From Diplolepis rosae (Eukaryota; Arthropoda; Insecta; Hymenoptera; Diplolepididae), in contig JAPYXD010000701.1 of assembly GCA_030998225.1 (NCBI GenBank), forward strand, positions 15,794,501-15,858,500: a DNA stretch of 64,000 bases, given 5' to 3'. The position numbers and the translations under genes were made by a program. This document shows positions 54,504 to 64,000 of the stretch, in pieces. The notes below the pieces were generated by a model. That model was not told where the DNA came from and searched no databases. It saw only the letters and a program-made list of their open reading frames with translations. The stretch's first letter is position 1. The number at the start of each line of letters is the position of its first letter.

Positions 54504-56592
54504 CACGGAGAGAACTGTTAGAGTATATGCTACTATTCCCGTTTAGTAAGCTAATTTACAGTAATAACAACTACTCGTTGGTTCAGAAATACTAAACAAC
54601 GTTCTGTTGATTCTACTAAAGAGAATAGTACGAACGCTGACTATTTGTTTAGTAGAATCAACCGTATAGCCCTCTGACCTGACGCTCCTGACTATAAGAC
54701 TACCCGAGTCGAAATATGGCGCGACTTTACCGCTCCAAGCAGAACTTTTACCTCTACTTTGCGATTCCTTGTTATACTATATATTACTAGCTCCTACTTT
54801 ACCGCTCTTCCAAATATTTTCGTCCTATTTTGATTCTAAAAAGTTATATCCCCTACAATAACGGTCTTGCCCCTAATACTACGTTTGTGATTACCATCTC
54901 CTTTAAACCTCTATAAGTCCAATAATATATTTTTAGTCCTGTTTTAACGCTATGCAATCTTTATACTTCCTCAAGACAAGAAACACACTTTAACTTTTTT
55001 ATAAATTATAATACTGTTCCCAGAAATATAAAACTAAACTATATTTAACTTCTTACAACTACTTGTATTCTTAAATTTTATTTATTTCTAAATTAGAATA
55101 TGTGAATTTCCAAATTTTAATTTCCACTTCAGAATACTTTGCTGAAAGTTACTTCAGACTTCAACTTTCCATTAAAGTTCTGGTTGTGCATTAAACCAGC
55201 AAAATTTTGACTTAATATGATATTTCATTGTTTTAGAGTTGATAAGAGGAGAATTAAATTTAAAAATTAAATAACTATACATAAATAAATAAATATCTTT
55301 ACTTTTTTTATTCCCAACAATCACTTCACATTGAGATCGAAATTTTGCTAGGGTAGTACACACTCCGAACAGTAATCAACGGTTAAAATACGTTAATTAA
55401 AGTTTTTGAAACTAATTATGCACACGTCGTGCAAAGCGCTCGATTATTTACTTTTCACCGCGCGATTCCAAATTCTACAAGTACAATGTTTATTTTTGTT
55501 CATTATGAATAGTGATAGTTTGACTTATATAACCAACTATTATATTGAAATTAAGAAATTCTGAGACAAATATTGAATAATCAAATTACTATTCTGTAAA
55601 TAAAATTAACCTTTGTCATTTTAATTCTTTGTTTACCGAAGAGTTAATTAATTATTCAATCTTTTGCTCGGAATTGCTTGATTCAGATGTAATGGTTATT
55701 TATACAAGTAAAAATACCATTATTCATAAAAAACAAGGAACACATGATATTTTAAGGATTTTAAATGACGCGCTTAAAACAACCAATCAGGTGCCTTGCG
55801 TGACGTTTGCGTAATAATGTGCGGAGTCCGCGTTGGGAGAACGTGGAGTGGTTAAGTAGGGTTTGTCATGGTTCACATGAGCCCCTACATAGCCTCTACT
55901 TCAGGAAGAATTGGAAATTTGTTCCTGTAAGAGTTGCTAAGGAGGGGCTAAAATTGCATTGAATCAGCTTCTACTTTCAAACCCGTAGCCCCTACAAATA
56001 TGCGTATGAAGAGCGTCAAAGTAGCGCCATATTTCGACTCCGGTAACCTCTCTGATCCGCTGACCGGCTCGTGTTCGTGACAATCGTAATAAACGTATGA
56101 GTGAGGCTGGTCCCACAATGTGTCCTAAGATTCGTACACATCGTCGATGCGTGTACGTTCTGACGTCATCAACACGTTGTTACCAACTGTCGCATGTTTC
56201 GTGTGCGTTAGGTTAGGCGTTCGAATCTCCCCCGTTGCGTGCGAAATTTTAATTATTAAGTATATAAGCGTTAAAAATTGCGATTGCCAATTAATTATAA
56301 GTAGATCCATGTATATCTTAACAAAAATCATATGTCATGTGTAATTATATATTTTTTAGGGTTCTTTTTTATAATTTTAAGCGCAATTTTACTAATCACT
56401 GAAGAGTAGCTTCTACTGTGCACGCAGTCGCACGTACGATTCTTGTAGAAGCTACTCTTCAGTGACCAGTGAAATCGACTAAACTCGCGTTCAGTAAATT
56501 ATACCGTCAAGTTTGCCTGTCCATAATTTACTATTCCGTTTAGTAGCACTAACCCTTGCAAGGGTGGGAGCTACTAAACATTTTTCACCGTG
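54504..56592. mobile_element. 2.1 kb TIR element with imperfect CACGG ends
   Basis: Left CACGGAGAGAACTGTTAG...CTACTATTCCCGTTTAGTA; right, inverted, CACGGTGAAAAATGTTTAGTAG ... CTACTAAACGGAATAGTA. Further inside, CGAGTCGAAATATGGCGC (54704) is inverted at 56024-56040. The two arms are therefore related but much rearranged. Inside lie a hairpin (56396-56465), a possible tRNA-like B box (GTTCGAATCTC, 56219) and a 61-codon frame (55629-55814) of unknown meaning. Confidence 0.5.
56396..56465. repeat. Perfect 21-bp-arm hairpin
   Basis: TCACTGAAGAGTAGCTTCTA(C) and its exact inverse enclose a 28-base loop (TGTGCACGCAGTCGCACG...). Such exact pairing in degenerate surroundings points to recent origin or selection. 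Confidence 0.85.
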
Positions 56593-56842
56593 TGTTTCTA
56601 CGGATAGGCGGACCCGACTTGCGCCAAGCCTGCTTTTTAAGAAGATTTTATTCGATTTCGACGTCGACGCTACTAACTTGCGGCAAGCTCGATTTTGAGT
56701 AGATTCTACCCGATTTTCGCGTTGACGCTACCAAAGAATGAAAATGTAGCGCAGTACGTTTTTGGATGTCTGAAAAATAGTAACAATAGTAAAATCGCGG
56801 ATTTTGTGTGTCATTACACATAACTTAGCCTAAACGCATTAA

Positions 56843-56924
56843 CACGTTCCGTGCCGGACTTTTTGAAGTCATTACGTTCAGGCCGCAGTGTGGGTCGTAT
56901 ACGCCCCACGTGGCACGGAACGTG
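56843..56924. mobile_element. 82-bp piggyBac-like MITE
   Basis: CACGTTCCGTGCC at the left and GGCACGGAACGTG at the right are perfect 13-base inverted ends, directly flanked by TTAA (56839-56842 and 56925-56928). Inside is GC-rich sequence (GTGGGTCGTATACGCCCCAC, itself palindromic). TTAA target and size fit a miniature piggyBac derivative. Its ends differ from the GGTAGTTG family. Confidence 0.8.
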
Positions 56925-57065
56925 TTAAATTATGCAAAAAGTAATCAGAAAAAAATGAATACAGTGTTATAACTGGAATTTGCGTGAATATAATGCAAAA
57001 CGAAGTTACTGATTCATCTTTACAAATACTCCAAACATTTTAAATATTTTCAAATGCTCTAAATA

Positions 57066-57144
57066 AACATTTTCAACAATAATAGCCGTTTGTTAATAGT
57101 GGCAACCTCTCATAGAAATATCACGTCAATATCAAATACCCTAG
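57066..57144 (-). repeat. Solo 5' terminus of mariner F type
   Basis: On the minus strand CTAGGGTATTTGATATTGAC...AACAAACGGCTATTATTGTT matches the terminal 80 bases of mariner F (26815-26891). Nothing else of the element follows. Confidence 0.7.
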
Positions 57145-57745
57145 TATATGAGAGAGTAGATGTAAATTACACGTGACTTCAAATTTCATATTTAGAACTC
57201 AATAATTAGTAGTTCAAATCATCATTGAGAGCAGAAAATATATCAAATGTAATTTTGAGTTGAAATGAGCAACTTTCAGTACCTCAGATCAGGAATGTAA
57301 CTTTACAGTAACAACGGATGCAAAAAATAAGCAAGTTACGGAAAAGTAACTCGTTCCAATCCCGGTTATACTTCATACACTTGAGTTCTCCAAATATATA
57401 TAGTATAATAGCAAAAATTTCAAACAGTGTACAGCTGATTCAGCTATCTATTTACACAGTCAAGTTCAACCTATCTATTAGAAATGACTGCTTCACATAA
57501 CTAATAGGATACTCTCTAGAATCAAATTAAATTGGATACCACAACCATTTCACAGGTTCCAAGACCCAATCATTTTTTAAATGTACCAACCTCACAACTT
57601 GGAATAAATTCTTCAACTTGTCTCTTATTTCATTTTTGCAATACTAATTGATGATTAAAAATTCTATTCGATTAACTTGACCCGTTCCACATCAAGAATA
57701 ATAATTCCTTGCTACTAGCAAAAACGAGAAACGATTTTAAATATA

Positions 57746-57933
57746 TGACCTGGAATAATGAAAGGGGACTAACGACCAAAAAACGATTTTCTAATTTTGA
57801 CGGATTATTCATTGAAATAATCAAGTTTAAAGTAAATTATACTCTCCAGGTTGAAAAAGGGTTTTCAACTTAAAATCCCCTTTTCTCATAAACAGAGTTT
57901 TCTTCGTTAGCCCTCTTTCGTCATTCCAGGTCA
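57746..57933. mobile_element. 188-bp MITE
   Basis: TGACCTGGAATAATGAAAGG...CTAACGA at the left pairs with TCGTTAG...CTTTCGTCATTCCAGGTCA at the right. AAAAGGGGATTTTAAGTTG-type sequence lies in the right half. No coding. The target duplication is unclear. Confidence 0.75.
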
Positions 57934-58143
57934 CGTACACATATGAGGATTTAAACATTTCAGGGCGTCATATTAAGATAGACAGTAAGCAATTTTCCAG
58001 GGATATTTTTACAATATTCGGGCCGGAATAAGCACATAAATTATGAACATTTTTCGAAAACAAGTTTACTAAATTTATCTAAACTCTTCGATGGATTTCC
58101 ATATTTTCTAAAACTTGTTTGAAAAATTCTCCATATACTACAC

Positions 58144-58370
58144 GGAGAGACCCATGTTTATAATTGTTATTAAACTAGGCACAATTTAGGAAAAACGTGT
58201 CATAATGAGATTTATTCGCAATAAAATATCAAACTTTTAAAAAACGGTATTAGACTTTACTAAAACGTCTAGCCGACTTAACTATAATCTATAATGAACT
58301 TCCATATTATTTTTTGGAATTTTAGTAGTTTTACTGCAAAAATTTTCCAGTTCATTAAGAATAATCATTA
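58144..58370 (+). repeat. Partial copy of the 49892-50236 element
   Basis: Starts CACGGAGAGACCCATGTTTA after TA and follows the inverse of 49892-50236 as far as CCAGTTCATTAAGAATAATC. The other terminus is absent. Confidence 0.6.
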
Positions 58371-60130
58371 CATGCAGTAATATTGTGACGTCTGAAGTCA
58401 CATAAGATAAAAGTATTTTTACGATTGTCAATTATACTCTTGAAGAGAATATAATTGTTGAAGTCAGTTTCGGGTTCCGAGTTTTCACTCCGAAAACCCA
58501 GGACCACTGTTTGAAATTGAATTCTCAAAAATGGTTTCAAAATAATATATCAATGGGAAAGACAGGGTGAACCTTAGACAAAGTCGCACTATTCCCATAC
58601 AAGAACACAGTAATTTTTAAGTGTATAACTTACTTTTATTAATGTTGTTTAAAATCCTCGTGGTTTCGTGAATCCTTGAAGGAGATGCTGAGCTAGGAGA
58701 AATCTTGGTAGAATAATTTGCTTTTTATATTTAAATAAAAATATCTTTGCAATCGTTAAATAGGCCAATAGCTTCTTGAAATTCTTTGGAAAAATATAAC
58801 TGTTTTTGAATCCGTGCTGACAGAACGGTCTGTCTAATTTTAAGATATACGTTCACGATAAAAGTGTAGGAAAGAATTAAAATGTGGAATGAGATAACTG
58901 CGGAAAGAATATGAGTGCGGAAAATATGCGAAAAGTAACTGAAGAGTTTCCTCTGCAGTTCGTTTTTATGTTTAGCACCCCGCTTCCCTCGTAATATTTC
59001 AAATTTCTAGAAGAGTCTGGGGGTAGCTATATTGGCTCAATATTGGCCTAAGTGGTTAATCATAGTTACGTCCCAACCTCCTCTAGTATGAAAATTCGAG
59101 GGCGTTTTAAGTTTTCCGGGCCTTGTGGGCCGTACCAAGTTTTCTCCAGGTTCACCCACCTTCTCAAAGATGGCGACATTTGTACCGTTTTACTCTAAAA
59201 TATAAAATTTTACATATAATTGATAATTATTAATAATTAACTTAATTAACATACAATAATTTCTTTAACACTCAAATGTGTTCGTTAACAGATTTATTGA
59301 TTTTAATTGGTAAATATTAATAATTATAACCTGTTTTTTTTTCTGTGCATATCTTATTCTTATATATTACTGAACTGTGTCTAAGTTTATAAAGGATGTA
59401 ATCATCTATTCCTTTAATGCTTTTGAATAAAACTTGCGAATTTCTGAATTAAATATGTGTTTAAACATATTTGAAATACACATTTAAATTACATAAATAT
59501 ATTAGTAAAAGATATTTATAATGATTCAAAGTTACTAATTTTACTAACTCATTTGTTAATTATACTGGAAATCAATTTGTTATATGGAATATATATGTTT
59601 TTCTAATATGAATACTGACATTAACTATGATTCGAACTAAAGTTTTTAGATATTTGAATTGGTGTTATATTTTGCACTTTTACAATATGTTTGCATGTAT
59701 ATATATGTGTATGTACGAAGGAGAGATAGCTTAGTTTAATAATTCATAATTTAAATCGAAATAATATGATTTTTCTAAAGATTCATACAGTGAACTCAAA
59801 GTTTTGTGAAATGTGTGATATTTTTAATATATATTTTCCTATAAATTATAAAACCGGCATTTTTCTTTCGTACTTAAAGTTTTGTAACATTATGCATGAT
59901 TTAGTTGTATTTCTAGACGTAAATGAACATTTTCTGTATAAAATCACTATTTCAAATAGACTTGATTATTTTTTATACAAGTAAGTTTAGAAATTCTTTA
60001 TTAATATAACATATGAGTAAATTTTCTCTGTAAAATTGTGAGTAGTGGGGGGGAAGTGGTGGGAGAAGGAAAAAGGTAGAGGCGTCGAGCTGCCGATCCG
60101 CACGCGTTTGCAGACTCTTTTTCAATAACT
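58371..60130. other. No recognisable gene
   Basis: AT-rich apart from 58950-59170. GGGTGAACCT (58567) and AGGTTCACCC (59147) are an inverted 10-base pair that might bound a 590-bp element, but nothing else supports it. Confidence 0.35.
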
Positions 60131-60132
60131 TA

Positions 60133-61006
60133 CCATCTAATCAAATTTTACCCGGACTGGTTAAAAAAAACAAAATATTTATGTATTTCAATACAACTCT
60201 TTATTATCGTCTCCAAAATAGGCTCCTTTTGAGCCAATTTAAGTATGCCGACGGTAATCCAATTTCCCGCACACTTCTTATAGGCCTCGGCTGGTATGGC
60301 CTTTAGTTCCTTCGGCGAATTTCTTTTTATGGCCTCAATCGATTCATTGCGCGTTCCCCGGAGCGGATATTTGAGTTTTGGAAACAGGAAAAAGTCACAG
60401 GGAGCCAAATCTGGCGAATACGGTGGCTCAGCAATGACTTTTGTTTCGTGTTTAGCCCATAAATCCGGCCGTTTACGACGAATTGCTTCACGTAGACGCC
60501 TAAAAACGGCCAAGTAGTATTCCTTATTGATCGTTTGACCTCTCTAATGTCAACACGACGATTTTCGAACAAAATTTTTTTCACTTTTTCGATGTTATCG
60601 TCGTTAACAGAGGTGAATGCACGACTCGCATGAAACAAGTTTTCTACGACCTCACGACCATCACTGAATGCTTTATGCCACTCAAGTACTGCTTTCTCGA
60701 TAGAGTAGGCTCCCCAAAATATTTACTTCTGCAACATTTTCAATTATTCCGTAGCCGTAATTCCATTGGAAACACAAAATTTCAAGCAGACTCGTTGTTC
60801 AATTTTTTTCTATAGTAAAAATCGCCAGACAAACTTTTTGCGTCGTAAACCAATAGCTGCCAAACACACACTAATGGATGTCTCCAGCTCAAACTTCACA
60901 CGACTGTCAAAGAAGGTGTTACCAACCTAGAAAAAAAAACTTTTTAGCGCTTCGGTTTTTTCGTGCGGTTTAACTCGACCCGTCCCGGAAAAATTTGATC
61001 AGATGG
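60133..61006 (-). mobile_element. Internally deleted mariner (element I), same family as E
   Basis: Ends CCATCTAATCAAATTTTACC (left) and inverse TTTGATCAGATGG (right), TA on both sides (60131-60132 and 61007-61008). The minus-strand remnant runs from the N-terminal FCVSNGITATE region (about 60760), through DNIEKVKKILFENRRVDIRE (about 60590), to FRRLREAIRRKRPDLWA. It then passes straight into KHETKVIAEPPYSPDLAPCD (about 60440) and ends PILETIIKSCIEI. The second aspartate motif is lost at the junction and the first-aspartate region is also missing. The deletion end points differ from those of element E. Confidence 0.9.
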
Positions 61007-61008
61007 TA

Positions 61009-63509
61009 AATCTTTTAAAATAGTGCAGATACAATATTTCTGATTGCACCCCTAGAAAGATCAGTTCAAGGACTTATAGAATCAATCATAATCCTAAAAT
61101 CGATTTTTTGCCTTGAAAGTCCCTTTTTTCGGATCGCGTCACATATCATTTTTCAAACTAATTTCTTAAAAAGTGGATTTTTTCGAGGGTCATATCTTGT
61201 GGCCTATAAGGCCAGCCATTTTTTTAGATTCACGCAGAATTTCCTATTTTACAATTATTCCCTTAACATTATTAACGGAACTTTTTTTTTCAATAAATTA
61301 ATTTTTTTTTTAACTGAAACGAGTAATTTGCCCTTGAAAAATGGTCTACGTTAGACCATAACCTATTGGGCTAGGTCATTGTTTTGCGCAACGAAATTAC
61401 AAAAAATGTCGTCTTCTCTCAAACATTGAAAGTATGTTTTCGCAAATCACCAATTTAAAAGTACGAATTAGAACTTCAAAATTGTATTCTTCGGTAACTG
61501 TAAAAAAAATGGATTACCATGATTGGACATAACTAGGCTTTTGTTCAAGACTAAAGGGTCTTTTTGTTAACTATCTCAGAATTTTGTCAAATTTACATTT
61601 ACTCACAAAATCACGATTTTTGGGATGTTTTTTAAAAATGTTTCTAGAAAGCCTACTAGTAATTTCTAGCAATTTTCATATTCGAATCAGGATTCCTGAA
61701 TAAAGGTTTCTAGCAAAAACACTGCACTTTACCTAATTGAGGAATCGAAATTTAAATTGATTATGATTATTTCAGATAAAACCTGAAATTTTATTCTTCA
61801 AAAATCAATATGCGATCAATATTTCTACCATTGCGAAATGAAAGTCATTTGGTATAAAGATGAAATTTCGAAAAATAACATTCGCAATCTGAATTTTTAT
61901 TTTTTTATCTTTCTGATGTTATTTTACCCTTCAGAAGAATAAAAAGGAGAAAATCTGATTGCTTCGTAAATATTTATAGATCTTGAAGAAAGTTTCGAAA
62001 CTTATAGGAGACATTCTGTTAACGTAATAGAAGAATTGAAAAAAGTTGCAAATATGCTTAAAGTACATCTTCTGGGCAAACTTCCAGAGCCATAAATTTC
62101 ACATTGTATTACTGTACACACCAATACAATCACTGTTCTCGAATTTTTCAACATTACGAGAAAAGTGGATGAAAATTATTTACTTACGAGTTTTCGGGCT
62201 TGAATTGCCGGATCGGCGGGTTTTGGCGGACCATCTGAATTGGGGTCCAACTCCGAAAAATATTGGCCTACAAGACCCATGTGGACCATGATGACTGTTG
62301 TTTATTACCAGGTTTGACTTTTAATTTGGTCCTTAATCTGAAATTCATTTACGTTCCGCTTTCTCAAAAGGAAAAAATGGTTCAGTAAGTGACGTTTGCA
62401 GTAATTTTATTTCTGGAGCAGAGTAGAATAACTTGAATTAAAAGTGAAATATACTTCTAAAAACGTAAGTTACTCAAAATCATATATATTATTTTAAATT
62501 CTGCATTCAATTTTTATGCATAAGTTCGCCTTTAAATTTTCCTTCTTCCTACATTTCTGATTCAGTACTTTTTAAATTTTAATATAAACTGTAAAGTTCT
62601 CTCTAGACTCATTAAAATCAAAAAGTTCACTCAAAGTTTCATTAAAGCAGTTGATTTTAAAGACGACAGACGCACTGAAAAGGAAAATTATGTTTGAAGA
62701 TTTCAAAGATGGAGGGTTAGAGTTAAGACGTATGCAAATTTAATGTCCCAAATTTCTTACCAGAATCGACTCATATTTCTTATAATGGTATCTCTGGAAT
62801 AAAAAAACGTTACAAGTAATGTTACTGAGAAAAGTATAGCAAAAATCATATATTTATGATAAAATAATTATTACTTTATCAATCGCATAAGTAAATTAAT
62901 TTTATTGAGTTTTAAAAATTAGAATCAAGTATCTCTATTCTGCTCCATATTTCTTTGCTCTTTTAGAAAATAATTACCGAAAACTATAAGAAAATCATCA
63001 GAAGAAGTAAAAATAAAAAGTATTAAAACTTGTTGTTAGTAAAATTTTAAGTAAATGGAAACAAGAGATTTGAATATTTGAATGAATCTTATTAAAGTTT
63101 GCCCTCAAACTACTACTACTTAATATCTCATTATTCTGCTTTTTCTCTCTGTACTTTATATTAAAGTCTTTGTTTATAATTACGTCAGCACACATATATA
63201 ATAGCATAAAGGCCGAAGAAAGTAATCAACGTCATCAGATAAACGCGCAAACTTTCAGAAAAAATTGAACAGAGTTAGAAAAATAAGTAAAGGACGAAAA
63301 ATTAAAACGCCTTTAATATTATATAAACTTTTATAATTTCCGTGCTAGTAGGTCATCATTTTATTTTCGAATTTTTTTCCTCTCTCAGATTAAACCTACT
63401 AGAGAAAAATAGATCGATACCTTTAGTCATTATCAGTTTTTGGTTGTAATGATAAAATGTATTTACATAAACTAAAAACTGGATCCAGAGTCATAATATC
63501 GTACAGAAC
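61009..63509. other. No recognisable gene
   Basis: AT-rich. One GC-richer patch at 62190-62300 (open in frame 62046-62291, ending LRVFGLELPDRRVLADHLNW...) lacks clear splice sites and is not assigned. Otherwise nothing. Confidence 0.4.
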
Positions 63510-63512
63510 ATA

Positions 63513-64000
63513 CACTCAGAAAAAAGGCTCGGTTAAATTTACTGAAGCAAATCGGTTAAAAAATTTCCGGTTAAAATGACTAAACTTTTAGTTAATTTGA
63601 CCAGAAAAATTATTTACTTATAATGGTTAAAAAATTCTGGTATTATTATTCCAGTTAATTTTTCCAGGAAAATATAGTAAAAGTAATTTCGAGATACGCC
63701 GTTGGTAGCGTTACTGTCTATACAATCTGGCGCCTTTTCGTTTTTCGCTATATATGTTGATACCGGTTCCCTTTTAATTATGTTATGTATTAGGCCGTTT
63801 GCAAAAATAAGTGGAAACGAAAAAAAGGTAGATTTCAAAGGAATCTTAAAGATCTCGCGTCTTGTCTCGAATTATTTTTACAAAGTTTCAAAGAAATGGA
63901 GAATAAAGTGTACAAAATGTTTAGTGAGTGGAACATAGATAACTTGAAGGAAAAATTCAAAGGTAAAGAAATTTGTAGATTATGGATTTATATGTATTCA
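63513..64000. other. Possible end of a TIR element running out of the window
   Basis: TACACTCAGAAAAAAGGCTC followed by short inverted GGTTAAA/TTTAACC words (63535-63660) resembles the termini of the other TA elements (CACTGAGAAAAA). A partner was not found before the window ends, so this is tentative. Confidence 0.3.

Noticed and set aside
62190..62300. GC-richer patch as an exon
   Set aside because: I could not find a convincing acceptor and donor in frame, and the peptide is not recognisable.

Overview
The window is AT-rich, intron-like animal DNA, most probably from an insect. The reasons are several mariner subfamilies, an R1-like LINE, an IS630/Tc1-type transposase, tRNA-derived SINE-like sequences and one exon with consensus eukaryotic splice signals. 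There is no bacterial-style gene packing. I cannot name the species. A hymenopteran is possible but only a guess.

Only one segment looks like part of an intact host gene: a 248-base exon on the minus strand (37347-37594), flanked by a consensus acceptor and donor. It encodes a membrane-spanning segment and a charged, low-complexity juxtamembrane region. The rest reads as a very large intron or intergenic tract filled with transposons of different ages, often inserted into one another.

Layout. 1-8.3 kb: a TTAA-flanked inverted-repeat element carrying a TA-targeting element, a broken mariner carrying a hairpin repeat, a second TTAA element and a 1 kb long-arm TIR element. 7.2-16.4 kb: a 3.2 kb TIR element, a composite foldback element with a nested TIR element, a GGCC-rich repeat and a mariner fragment, then another mariner and a decayed R1-like LINE. 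17.8-19.8 kb: two TIR elements and a hairpin repeat. 22.3-26.9 kb: two mariner-in-mariner nests on either side of a broken tyrosine-recombinase gene, whose catalytic tyrosine codon holds a MITE. 27-43 kb: GCGCGAAG-repeat elements, TTAA elements, an inverted pair of tRNA-derived sequences, a TIR element built around 12-bp satellite arrays, and the exon. 43-51 kb: pyrimidine/purine minisatellites, a 1.46 kb TIR element, a mariner containing a 256-bp MITE, a near-complete palindrome and a SINE-like sequence. 52-61 kb: an IS630/Tc1-type transposase pseudogene, a 2.1 kb TIR element, an 82-bp piggyBac-like MITE and an internally deleted mariner. 61-64 kb has almost nothing recognisable.

No autonomous element appears intact. 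Every transposase seen has stops, frameshifts, lost catalytic residues or internal deletions. Several insertions can be reversed exactly on paper, because the target is a known coding sequence or because another copy in this window has the empty site. That gives a relative order of insertion. The most unusual items are a repeat family with a conserved long GC-capped hairpin, the palindromic foldback family, the TIR-bounded 12-bp ACGT satellite, and the MITE in the tyrosine-recombinase active-site codon.
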